From assembly GCA_949295505.1 (NCBI GenBank), contig CASFLH010000046.1, positions 1 through 44,363 of the forward strand: a stretch of DNA of 44,363 bases. The letters are read 5' to 3'. The first letter of the stretch is position 1. The number at the start of each line of letters is the position of its first letter. The translations under genes and the position numbers were made by a program. Shown in pieces: positions 10,091 to 16,544 of this stretch. Below the pieces are notes generated by a model. That model had not been told where the DNA came from and ran no database searches. It saw only the letters and a program-made list of their open reading frames with translations. Origin of the DNA: an uncultured Spirochaetales bacterium. Its GTDB lineage: Bacteria; Spirochaetota; Spirochaetia; Sphaerochaetales; Sphaerochaetaceae.

Positions 10091-11184
10091 AATCCTAATC
10101 CCTCCCTGATCTTCTCCTCACTGCGGCCATAGTACTTCCCTGAAAGGATTGCACGGAGGATCCCATCCTCCTGCATGCAGAGGAAGAAGTAAGCGAGAAC
10201 GACCCCGATGCTGAACGGATCGCCCTGCAGAATCCTCCTGTATGCCTTCTTCCTCCTGTCTCCGAGATAAGCCTCGATGAGCACGATCTCTCTGTTGTTC
10301 TCCTCCACGGTCGTCAGATCATCAGCTGTACGCCTGATACTCGCGATCTCCTCCGAGATCTGCGGATAATGATGGCGCACAATCGAGGAAAGCACAGCCA
10401 TCGGATCATCCGATGAAAGCGCCCCCGTCCTCTCTGCTTCTTCCGCGATGTATCCCATGGGGATCATTACCTTCTTAAGTTCCTGCGGCTCCAGATGGTA
10501 GGAATAGCTGTAACGGGTAAGCATGAGGATATTCTTGAGATCCACATCCACGCTGTATATCGCCTCAGCTGTCTTCCTGTCCGTGCCGTCAAGCTTCCTT
10601 ATTCCCTCATCAAGATGCCTGAACCACATATGATCCAAAGCAATCTCCAGAGGGAAAAGCCCCTCGGAAGCAAGCTTCTCCATCGAAAAGGAATCGAGCA
10701 CCTCTTCATAAGGCGTACCACGGAACGCATGGACAAGCTCCTGATAAGTCACTGCGTTCACAGCACCGTCATAATCGATTCTGTGGACGATTACGCCTTT
10801 ATAGAGATAAGCCGACCTGTACGCGATGACATGATGACGGATCACATCCGAGTACCAGAGCCTGATCACGTTCTTGACGTTATCTACCTCAATCTTCTCA
10901 AGAAGAACGGAGACAAAGGCTGCAGGCAGGGACGGAAGATAGCCCTCCACCTCACGATAGAGCGCAATCTCATCCTCAAGCATCTGAAGCTCCACCTGCT
11001 GCAGGTCACCTGTGCTGCGATAGACTTCCAGGAGATCTGAATGGCGGCTGCCTTCAAGCTTTGCGAATGCTTCTGGCAGGGATGGCGATTTGATCATCTC
11101 ATCAAAGAGAGACATGTCATGCATGATGCCTATCCTTGCCCGCAGTTTCGCGTTGATGAAAGCGTAGTCAGAAACCCTGCTCAT
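10087..11184 (-). CDS. atpC: V/A-type ATPase subunit C (central stalk/ring adaptor)
   Basis: Subunit C/d homologue, 365 residues, the funnel that connects the D/F shaft to the K ring. Family features are the opening SDYAFINAKLRARIGIMH, the NVKNVIRLWYSDV segment near residue 100, and NILMLTRYSYSY in the third repeat. The fold is three repeated helical bundles. Both ends overlap neighbours in ATGA motifs (11181-11184 and 10087-10090), so G/H, C and I are tightly coupled. The C-terminus is slightly longer than in Thermus. Confidence 0.9.
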   Translation of the reverse strand: MSRVSDYAFINAKLRARIGIMHDMSLFDEMIKSPSLPEAFAKLEGSRHSDLLEVYRSTGDLQQVELQMLEDEIALYREVEGYLPSLPAAFVSVLLEKIEVDNVKNVIRLWYSDVIRHHVIAYRSAYLYKGVIVHRIDYDGAVNAVTYQELVHAFRGTPYEEVLDSFSMEKLASEGLFPLEIALDHMWFRHLDEGIRKLDGTDRKTAEAIYSVDVDLKNILMLTRYSYSYHLEPQELKKVMIPMGYIAEEAERTGALSSDDPMAVLSSIVRHHYPQISEEIASIRRTADDLTTVEENNREIVLIEAYLGDRRKKAYRRILQGDPFSIGVVLAYFFLCMQEDGILRAILSGKYYGRSEEKIREGLGL

Positions 11185-11510
11185 CTCTCCGAAAACTCCG
11201 TGGTGCAGATACGGCCAATAATCCTCGATGCGGCTCTTTCAAGCACCGCTGGATCAACTGTATTCTCCGCACCTTCTATTCTCTCTCTTTCCTCTTCGTA
11301 TTCCGCAAGATGCTTTGTAAGAAGCTCCTCTGCGCTCTCGACATCAGCCTTTCCGCGTTCCCGCACAGCCTCAACTGCCTCGGACACGATCCTCGCGGCT
11401 TCGTCATGCGCTTTGGAGATTATCTCCCTCGCCTGCTTCTCTGCATCCTCGATGATTTTCGCTGCCTTATCCTCTACTGAGAGGATATCATCAATAACTT
11501 CACTCTGCAT
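11181..11510 (-). CDS. V/A-type ATPase subunit G/H-like coiled coil, first gene of the operon
   Basis: A 109-residue protein that is almost entirely an alanine/glutamate-rich coiled coil (residues 10-85, for example KAAKIIEDAEKQAREIISKA). This matches the G/H partner of subunit E in the peripheral stalk by shape and operon position, though such coils carry little family-specific sequence. An open frame extends 55 codons further upstream, but that would overlap the tRNA-Pro gene on the other strand and the promoter at 11533-11561. The ATG at 11510 has GGAG nine bases upstream and is chosen. Confidence 0.82.
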   Translation of the reverse strand: MQSEVIDDILSVEDKAAKIIEDAEKQAREIISKAHDEAARIVSEAVEAVRERGKADVESAEELLTKHLAEYEEERERIEGAENTVDPAVLERAASRIIGRICTTEFSER

Positions 11511-11532
11511 CAATAGACGCTCCGTCTCCTGC

Positions 11533-11561
11533 ACTCTACAGCTTTTGCCGGAAAACGTCAA
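11533..11561 (-). promoter_or_regulatory. sigma-70-type promoter of the ATPase operon
   Basis: Read on the minus strand: TTGACG (11556-11561), 17-base spacer, TAGAGT (11533-11538). It lies about 25 bases upstream of the first ATPase ATG, leaving room for the visible GGAG. It faces the tRNA-Pro promoter. Confidence 0.65.
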
Positions 11562-11576
11562 AACTCTGCAGAGTTT
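11561..11576. promoter_or_regulatory. 16-bp perfect palindrome between divergent promoters
   Basis: AAACTCTGCAGAGTTT is a perfect palindrome. It touches the -35 elements of both the minus-strand ATPase promoter and the plus-strand tRNA promoter, so a protein bound here could affect both. No regulator is identified, and chance is possible for an isolated palindrome. Confidence 0.35.
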
Positions 11577-11603
11577 GACACAGGAGCGGTGATGTGTTAA
11601 TGT
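11575..11603 (+). promoter_or_regulatory. promoter of tRNA-Pro
   Basis: Consensus TTGACA (11575-11580), 17-base spacer, TAATGT (11598-11603). Transcription would start about 11610, a few bases before the tRNA 5' end at 11617. Confidence 0.65.
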
Positions 11604-11616
11604 ACCCGACGTACTT

Positions 11617-11690
11617 CGGGCAATAGCGCAGGGGTTTAGCGTACAAGTCTGGGGGACTTGGGGTCGGCGGTTCAAATCCGCCTTGCCCGA
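11617..11690 (+). tRNA. tRNA-Pro, anticodon GGG
   Basis: A complete 74-base cloverleaf. The acceptor stem CGGGCAA pairs with TTGCCCG and the discriminator is A. T8-A9 are followed by a D stem GCGC/GCGT, an anticodon stem CAAGT/ACTTG around the loop CTGGGGG, and a T stem GGCGG/CCGCC with loop TTCAAAT. Anticodon GGG reads proline CCC and CCU. The 3' CCA is not encoded (the genome has CGA). It is expressed alone, between its own promoter and a strong terminator. Confidence 0.95.
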
Positions 11691-11697
11691 CGAAGTA

Positions 11698-11730
11698 AGG
11701 CCTTGTTCCTTTGCGGAATGAGGCTTTTTT
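11698..11730 (+). terminator. rho-independent terminator of tRNA-Pro
   Basis: A 10-bp stem (11700-11709 with 11715-11724, including two G-U pairs) with loop TTTGC is followed by six T. It ends the tRNA transcript eight bases after the mature 3' end. Confidence 0.85.
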
Positions 11731-11748
11731 CATCTGAAGGAGGGTACA

Positions 11749-12255
11749 ATGGAAATCGTAATCGCAGGAAGCCCGAGAAAGGGAATGTATTCCGACAGGC
11801 TCGCTGAGGCGTATGCAGGGCTGACAGGAGCAGAGATCATCTATGCGCGCAGTGTCAGCGTCAATCCTTGCCATGGCTGTGGATGGTGCAGGAGCAAGGG
11901 AGAAGGCAGATGCGTGCAGAAGGACGATATGCCGGAAATCCTCGAGAAAGTCAGAAAAGCTGACCGTATAGCTATCTTCTCCCCCATTTACTGGTGGCAG
12001 CTTACAGCGCAGACAAAGCTCATCATCGACAGGCTCTATGCCATGAGCGAGGAGGACTGGAAGGGAAAGGCACTGACATTCGTTGTCAATGGAGCGGCGG
12101 AGGATGATGACAGGGAATTTGATATCCTCAGAGAGCAGTTTGCGGAGATGACAGGTTTCCTAGGGACCGGGTACCGCTTCCTCGGAGTCGGCACCACTGA
12201 TGACAAGGCTTTCGAAAATGCCTTGATGAAAGTCAAGGAACTTGCACTAAAATGA
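11749..12255 (+). CDS. flavodoxin-fold NAD(P)H-dependent FMN reductase family protein
   Basis: A 168-residue flavodoxin-like oxidoreductase of the NADPH-dependent FMN reductase/iron-sulfur flavoprotein type. The FMN phosphate loop is AGSPRKGMYSDRLAEAY at the N-terminus. PCHGCGWCRSKGEGRCVQKDDM resembles the cysteine motif of iron-sulfur flavoproteins. The flavin-contact segment FSPIYWWQLTAQTK is clear. AAGGAGGG precedes the ATG by the normal distance. It stands alone between the tRNA terminator and a bidirectional terminator. Substrate unknown; a role in electron transfer or quinone/FMN reduction is only family-level inference. Confidence 0.85.
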   Translation: MEIVIAGSPRKGMYSDRLAEAYAGLTGAEIIYARSVSVNPCHGCGWCRSKGEGRCVQKDDMPEILEKVRKADRIAIFSPIYWWQLTAQTKLIIDRLYAMSEEDWKGKALTFVVNGAAEDDDREFDILREQFAEMTGFLGTGYRFLGVGTTDDKAFENALMKVKELALK

Positions 12256-12312
12256 TAGTTTTACCAATTATTTGAATACTGGTTTTATATATTTCAAATA
12301 CGTTTAGAATAT

Positions 12313-12354
12313 AAAAGCTCCTGATTCCGGTATCAGCCAGTCTCAGGAGCTTTT
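12313..12354. terminator. bidirectional terminator between the FMN reductase gene and nrdD
   Basis: AAAAGCTCCTGA (12313-12324) pairs perfectly with TCAGGAGCTTTT (12343-12354), giving A/T tracts on both flanks. It fits both converging genes. The loop is long (18 bases). Confidence 0.8.
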
Positions 12355-12367
12355 CTCTATTTTTTTA

Positions 12368-14749
12368 TCAGACAGCGCTTTCGGCGAATGACCTTATCTG
12401 CGAGGCATTTGCGATAACTGTGGCAATACCATCGGTGAAGGATACAAGCGTCGGAGCCTGCTGGATGTTATACTGTCTGCAGAGCTCTGGATTCTCCTCC
12501 GCGTCGATGATCCGGTACTTCAGTCCGGCCTTGTCAAGCGCGGCCTTGGCGATGCGGCAGTTAGGACATGTCTTCGTTGTGAAGAGCAGCATCTCTCCAT
12601 CGTTGCCGACAACGGAATAGCACTCATCATCATGCTTCGGGCTCTGCGGGTTCAGCGGACCCTTGTGAGTGAGATGGGAGTGAGGCACGTCATAGGTCTT
12701 TCTTTCCTTGAACTCCTCAGCCTTGCCGACATTCCAGTTCTGTACAGGACGATAATATCCTGTAATCCTGGAGTACACCTCTGTCGGCCTGCCGCAATGC
12801 GGACACTTGTATACCTCCCCTGCGATATACCCATGATCCGAGCACACGGAGTATGTCGGGCTGAGCGTATAATACGGAAGCTCATAGTTCTCCGCGATTG
12901 TGCGCACGAGGCTCATAGCACTCTTCCAGTCAGGCATCTTCTCTCCGAGGAACGCGTGGAAAACCGTTCCGGATGTATAGAGCGTCTGCAGCCTGTCCTG
13001 AACATCGAGCGCGGAGAAGATGTCATCGGTGTATCCTACCGGGAGATGCGACGAGTTGGTGTAGTACGGCGCATTGTCATCAGCTGAGGCTGTGATGATA
13101 TCTGGGAACTGCTCGACATCATGCTTTGCAAGTCTGTAAGATGTCGACTCAGCCGGAGTGGCCTCAAGATTGTAAAGGTCGCCATACTGCTCCTGGTAAT
13201 CAGAGAGCCTCTCCCTCATGTGGTTGAGAACCTCTACAGCGAAATCCTGCGCTCTCTTGTCACCGAGATTGACACCCAGCCACGAAGCGTTGAGACATGC
13301 TTCGTTCATGCCGACAAGGCCGATTGTGGAGAAGTGGTTGTCAAAAGAGCCAAGGTATCTCTTCGTATACGGATAGAGTCCCTCATCAAGCAGCCTTGTG
13401 ATGACTGTCCTCTTCACCTTGAGCGACCTGGCAGAGATGTCCATGATCCTGTCGAGGCGCTTGTAGAAGTCATCCTTGTCCTTTGCCTGATATGCGATGC
13501 GCGGCAGGTTCACAGTGACGACGCCGACAGAACCCGTGCTCTCTCCTGAACCGAAGAAGCCACCGGATTTCTTCCTGAGCTCTCTCAGGTCAAGGCGGAG
13601 ACGGCAGCACATGGACCTGACATCATTCGGAGACATATCGGAATTGATATAGTTTGAGAAGTACGGAGTACCGTATTTCGCTGTCATCTCGAAAAGAAGC
13701 CTGTTGTTCTCATTGTCAGACCAGTCGAAATCCCTTGTGATTGAATATGTCGGGATCGGATACTGGAATCCCCTTCCCTCAGCATCGCCTTCGATCATGA
13801 TTTCGATGAAAGCCTTGTTGACCATATCCATCTCTTTCTGGCAGTCGCCATAGGTGAAATCCTGGTCCTTTCCGCCGACAATCGCAGGAACGTTCTTCAG
13901 GTCTGCCGGGCATACCCAGTCAAGCGTGATGTTCGAGAAAGGCGCCTGAGTGCCCCAGCGGGAAGGCGTGTTCACACCATAGACAAAGGACTCAATGGAC
14001 TTCTTGACCTCATCATATGAGAGGTTGTCCTTCTTAACGAACGGGGCAAGGTAGGTGTCAAATGAGCTGAAAGCCTGAGCGCCAGCCCACTCGTTCTGCA
14101 GGATGCCAAGGAAGTTGACCATCTGGTTGCAGAGCGTCGCAAGATGCGATGCGGGAGAAGATGTGATCTTGCCTGGAATGCCGCCAAGGCCTTCCTGTAT
14201 CAGCTGCTTGATGGACCAGCCGGCACAGTAGCCTGTAAGCATCGAAAGGTCATGGATGTGGATATCGCAGTTGCGATGAGCGTTCGCGATCTCATCATCA
14301 TAGATCTCGGAAAGCCAGTAATTGGCGGTGATAGCACCACTGTTTGAGAGGATAAGCCCTCCGACGGAATAAGTGACGGTGCTGTTCTCCTTCACTCTCC
14401 AGTCATTGAGATGGAGGTAGTTATCGACAATCTTCTTGTAATCAAGGACCGTCGACTTCATGTTCCTCATCTTCTCTCTCTGGCGGCGATAGAGGATGTA
14501 GCTCTTCGCAACATCACCGTAGCCAGCTTCGCCAAGAACCTTCTCCACCGAATCCTGGATATCCTCAACGCTGATTTTGCCATCCTCGACTTTCGATGCG
14601 AAATCCGCCGTAACCTTGAGCGAGATGAAATCAATGACATTGTCATCAAAAGGCTTCTCGATTGAATCGAAGGCCTTCTTGATCGCATTCGAGATCTTCT
14701 GGAGATCGAACGCCACGGTCTTTCCGTCTCTTTTGACTACCTGATACAC
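12368..14749 (-). CDS. nrdD: anaerobic (class III) ribonucleoside-triphosphate reductase with C-terminal glutaredoxin-like domain
   Basis: Makes deoxyribonucleotides in anaerobic growth using a glycyl radical; 793 residues. An N-terminal ATP-cone (YQVVKRDGKTVAFDLQKI, residues 1-95) is followed by the ten-stranded barrel. Cysteines CSDHG (C636) and CPHC (649-652) form the zinc region. The radical glycine is G664 in YSRITGYYRPV. From about residue 708 an extra domain of 86 residues follows, with CPNC at 728-731 and QQAPTLV, a glutaredoxin/thioredoxin fold. Most NrdD proteins end soon after the radical loop, so the fusion suggests that a built-in redoxin supplies reducing power in place of formate. 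That is inference. Two NrdR boxes and a promoter lie upstream. Confidence 0.95.
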   Translation of the reverse strand: MYQVVKRDGKTVAFDLQKISNAIKKAFDSIEKPFDDNVIDFISLKVTADFASKVEDGKISVEDIQDSVEKVLGEAGYGDVAKSYILYRRQREKMRNMKSTVLDYKKIVDNYLHLNDWRVKENSTVTYSVGGLILSNSGAITANYWLSEIYDDEIANAHRNCDIHIHDLSMLTGYCAGWSIKQLIQEGLGGIPGKITSSPASHLATLCNQMVNFLGILQNEWAGAQAFSSFDTYLAPFVKKDNLSYDEVKKSIESFVYGVNTPSRWGTQAPFSNITLDWVCPADLKNVPAIVGGKDQDFTYGDCQKEMDMVNKAFIEIMIEGDAEGRGFQYPIPTYSITRDFDWSDNENNRLLFEMTAKYGTPYFSNYINSDMSPNDVRSMCCRLRLDLRELRKKSGGFFGSGESTGSVGVVTVNLPRIAYQAKDKDDFYKRLDRIMDISARSLKVKRTVITRLLDEGLYPYTKRYLGSFDNHFSTIGLVGMNEACLNASWLGVNLGDKRAQDFAVEVLNHMRERLSDYQEQYGDLYNLEATPAESTSYRLAKHDVEQFPDIITASADDNAPYYTNSSHLPVGYTDDIFSALDVQDRLQTLYTSGTVFHAFLGEKMPDWKSAMSLVRTIAENYELPYYTLSPTYSVCSDHGYIAGEVYKCPHCGRPTEVYSRITGYYRPVQNWNVGKAEEFKERKTYDVPHSHLTHKGPLNPQSPKHDDECYSVVGNDGEMLLFTTKTCPNCRIAKAALDKAGLKYRIIDAEENPELCRQYNIQQAPTLVSFTDGIATVIANASQIRSFAESAV

Positions 14750-14812
14750 GTAAACTACCTCTGTTTAAGAACGGAATACCCGGACAAACCGGAATATTTT
14801 GCGTAAAAAATA

Positions 14813-14835
14813 TTTCAGATCGCGAGAATCTGAAA
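14813..14835 (-). other. hairpin with T-tract in the nrdD leader
   Basis: TTTCAGAT (14813-14820) pairs with ATCTGAAA (14828-14835). On the minus strand the hairpin is followed by ATATTTTTT. It lies inside the roughly 160-base untranslated leader of nrdD and could be a weak terminator or attenuator, or it could end read-through from nrdG. The stem is A/T-rich and short. Confidence 0.35.
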
Positions 14836-14915
14836 AACCATCTTCATGCATGGGATGCCAGCCGGGATCATTCTCTGCATGCAGAATACCTGTTCCAGGC
14901 TCTCATCGTTATGCA

Positions 14916-14944
14916 ATATTAGCATGGGATCATGAAAGATGCAA
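14916..14944 (-). promoter_or_regulatory. nrdD promoter
   Basis: Minus strand: TTGCAT (14939-14944), 17-base spacer, TAATAT (14916-14921). The NrdR boxes lie directly upstream of the -35. Confidence 0.5.
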
Positions 14945-14950
14945 CTAAAA

Positions 14951-14966
14951 CCACAACAGAAAGTGT
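14951..14966 (-). promoter_or_regulatory. NrdR box 2 (degenerate)
   Basis: CCACAACAGAAAGTGT matches 11 of 16 bases of the NrdR consensus ACACTATATATAGTGT. It starts exactly 31 bp from the better box at 14982; that three-turn spacing is the known signature of paired NrdR sites. Confidence 0.55.
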
Positions 14967-14981
14967 TATACAACTTTAATT

Positions 14982-14997
14982 GCACTATATATAGCGT
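14982..14997 (-). promoter_or_regulatory. NrdR box 1
   Basis: GCACTATATATAGCGT, two mismatches to the NrdR consensus. It lies three bases after the nrdG stop and upstream of the nrdD promoter. NrdR represses ribonucleotide reductase genes when dATP is sufficient. Confidence 0.8.
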
Positions 14998-14999
14998 AC

Positions 15000-15692
15000 T
15001 TAACGATCGCGTAATGATACATTTCCTATAGTTTTTCTTAGTATCCTTATATATCTTTCCATTTCCTCCTGAGAAGGAGCTGTGAAAATAGGATTGATGA
15101 TATCTCCTCTGTCACTATAGGTTTGCAGGAAATAATTGCGGCATCCGGCACACATCCTGCCGATTTCCTCAAAATCCTTGTCATTATGCAGCTCATGCAC
15201 AACCGTAGTGCGGAATTCATAAGGGACCCGGTCCTCCATGAGGAAGGAAATGCTCTCCTCTATCAGTGCGGTGTACAGGTGTTCTATGCCTGCGGTGGCT
15301 GCATAGGAGGTGAGGCTGTTCTTCACATCCATGGCGACATAATCGGCATAACCGCCTTCGACGGCTTTCCTGAGAACATCAGGACGGTAGCCATTGGTAT
15401 CAAGCTTCACGGCATATCCAAGATCCTTGATGCGCGCCATGTACTCAAGGAGATCCGCGTGCACTGTCGGCTCACCGCCTGTCATGACAACACCTTCCAG
15501 CATGCCTTTCCTTTTCCTCAGATACGAGAAGATCTCATCATCATCGATGGCAGGCTCGGAAGATGGATGCAGCACAAGCGATGCATTCTGGCAGAAAGGA
15601 CAGCGGAAATTGCAGGCTCCCGTGAAAAGTATCGCGGCAACCTTCCCAGGATAATCTACAAGCGTCATCTTCTGCAGACCATGGATTACCAT
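15000..15692 (-). CDS. nrdG: anaerobic ribonucleotide reductase-activating radical SAM protein
   Basis: Radical SAM activase of the NrdG2 type, 230 residues. It has the cluster motif CNFRCPFC near residues 26-33 and the typical opening GLQKMTLVDYPGKVAAILFTG. It cleaves S-adenosylmethionine to place the glycyl radical on NrdD. MTGGEPT and the later KLDTNGYRPDVLR segment are the other SAM-contact regions. GAGGAGG precedes the ATG at 15692; a 17-codon upstream extension would overlap the thioesterase gene and is rejected. It is the last gene of the topB-thioesterase-thioesterase-nrdG operon, with nrdD 250 bases downstream under its own promoter. Confidence 0.93.
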   Translation of the reverse strand: MVIHGLQKMTLVDYPGKVAAILFTGACNFRCPFCQNASLVLHPSSEPAIDDDEIFSYLRKRKGMLEGVVMTGGEPTVHADLLEYMARIKDLGYAVKLDTNGYRPDVLRKAVEGGYADYVAMDVKNSLTSYAATAGIEHLYTALIEESISFLMEDRVPYEFRTTVVHELHNDKDFEEIGRMCAGCRNYFLQTYSDRGDIINPIFTAPSQEEMERYIRILRKTIGNVSLRDR

Positions 15693-15729
15693 AAAACCTC
15701 CTCTCAGCAGCCGGCTTCCCGCCTGTTCT

Positions 15730-16140
15730 TTATTCTTCCTCAAATGCCCTGATTATGAAATCAGGGATAAGCGCAGGGCGCTTTGTTGCGGCAGAGACGA
15801 AAGCCAGTCCCACTCTGATATCAGCAAGCACCTCGCCTCCACGCATCACAGTCTGCCTTGCGGTGCATGAAAGCCGCCGCATCTCGGAAATTGATGTACG
15901 GACCGTAATCTCATCATCCAGATACCCCGGCTTCTGATACTCGATACTGATTGACCTGACAAGGATAAGGATGCCGTCATCCCCTTCTGCAAGCTCTGAC
16001 TGTGACTTATCCGGCACCATCTCTCGAAGCATCTCCGTTCTGGCGTGCTCTGCCCAGTCGATATAAGCGGCATGGTACGCGATCCCGCCGGCATCGGTGT
16101 CGGAGAAATAGACGCGTGTCTTATAAATGAACTCCTTCAT
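15730..16140 (-). CDS. acyl-CoA thioesterase, hotdog fold (YbgC/4HBT family), copy 2
   Basis: Hotdog-fold thioesterase, 136 residues, predicted to hydrolyse acyl-CoA thioesters in the cytoplasm. The active-site motif is RVYFSDTDAGGIAYHAAYIDWAEHARTEML, with the catalytic aspartate in DTDAGG. It is a clear tandem paralogue of the preceding gene: the first 45 residues are largely identical and the rest has diverged. It starts in an ATGA overlap with that paralogue (16137-16140). Confidence 0.87.
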   Translation of the reverse strand: MKEFIYKTRVYFSDTDAGGIAYHAAYIDWAEHARTEMLREMVPDKSQSELAEGDDGILILVRSISIEYQKPGYLDDEITVRTSISEMRRLSCTARQTVMRGGEVLADIRVGLAFVSAATKRPALIPDFIIRAFEEE

Positions 16141-16544
16141 ACACCCTCCCCCAGCGCCTTAAGGAACGCGTCTGGAACGGGAACAGGATGCTTTGTAGAC
16201 TTGTTTATGAAAGCTGCCTTGACTTTCAGGTCAGCCAATGTCTCCCCATCCCTTGTTATCTTCTGGCAGATAATGCATGAAAAACGCTGGATGCGCGAGA
16301 CAGACGTGATAATCTCAATCTCGTCATCAAGGTGCGCAGGCATCCTGTAGTGGATGTCGATTGATTTAATGACCGTAAGGAGCCCGTCATCAGAAAGCAC
16401 GGACTGTGGCAATTCTGGAACAGCTTCCCTCAGCATCTCCGTCCTGCCGTGTTCCGCCCAGTCGAAATAGCTTCGGTGGTAGGCTATCCCACCGGCATCG
16501 GTGTCGGAGAAATAAACCCTCGCACGCAATCTGAATTCCCTCAT
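16137..16544 (-). CDS. acyl-CoA thioesterase, hotdog fold (YbgC/4HBT family), copy 1
   Basis: Hotdog thioesterase of 135 residues with the motif RVYFSDTDAGGIAYHRSY and catalytic Asp in DTDAGG. It overlaps topB upstream (16541-16544) and its own tandem copy downstream, both in ATGA. The neighbouring copy keeps the active-site half but differs in the substrate-facing C-terminal half (for example IQRFSCIICQKI versus MRRLSCTARQTV). Different acyl specificities or a hetero-oligomer are possible; neither can be shown here. Confidence 0.87.
   Translation of the reverse strand: MREFRLRARVYFSDTDAGGIAYHRSYFDWAEHGRTEMLREAVPELPQSVLSDDGLLTVIKSIDIHYRMPAHLDDEIEIITSVSRIQRFSCIICQKITRDGETLADLKVKAAFINKSTKHPVPVPDAFLKALGEGV

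Noticed and set aside
11511-11675. 55-codon N-terminal extension of the first ATPase gene
   Set aside because: It would run antisense through the tRNA-Pro gene and through the ATPase promoter; the ATG at 11510 has a good ribosome site.
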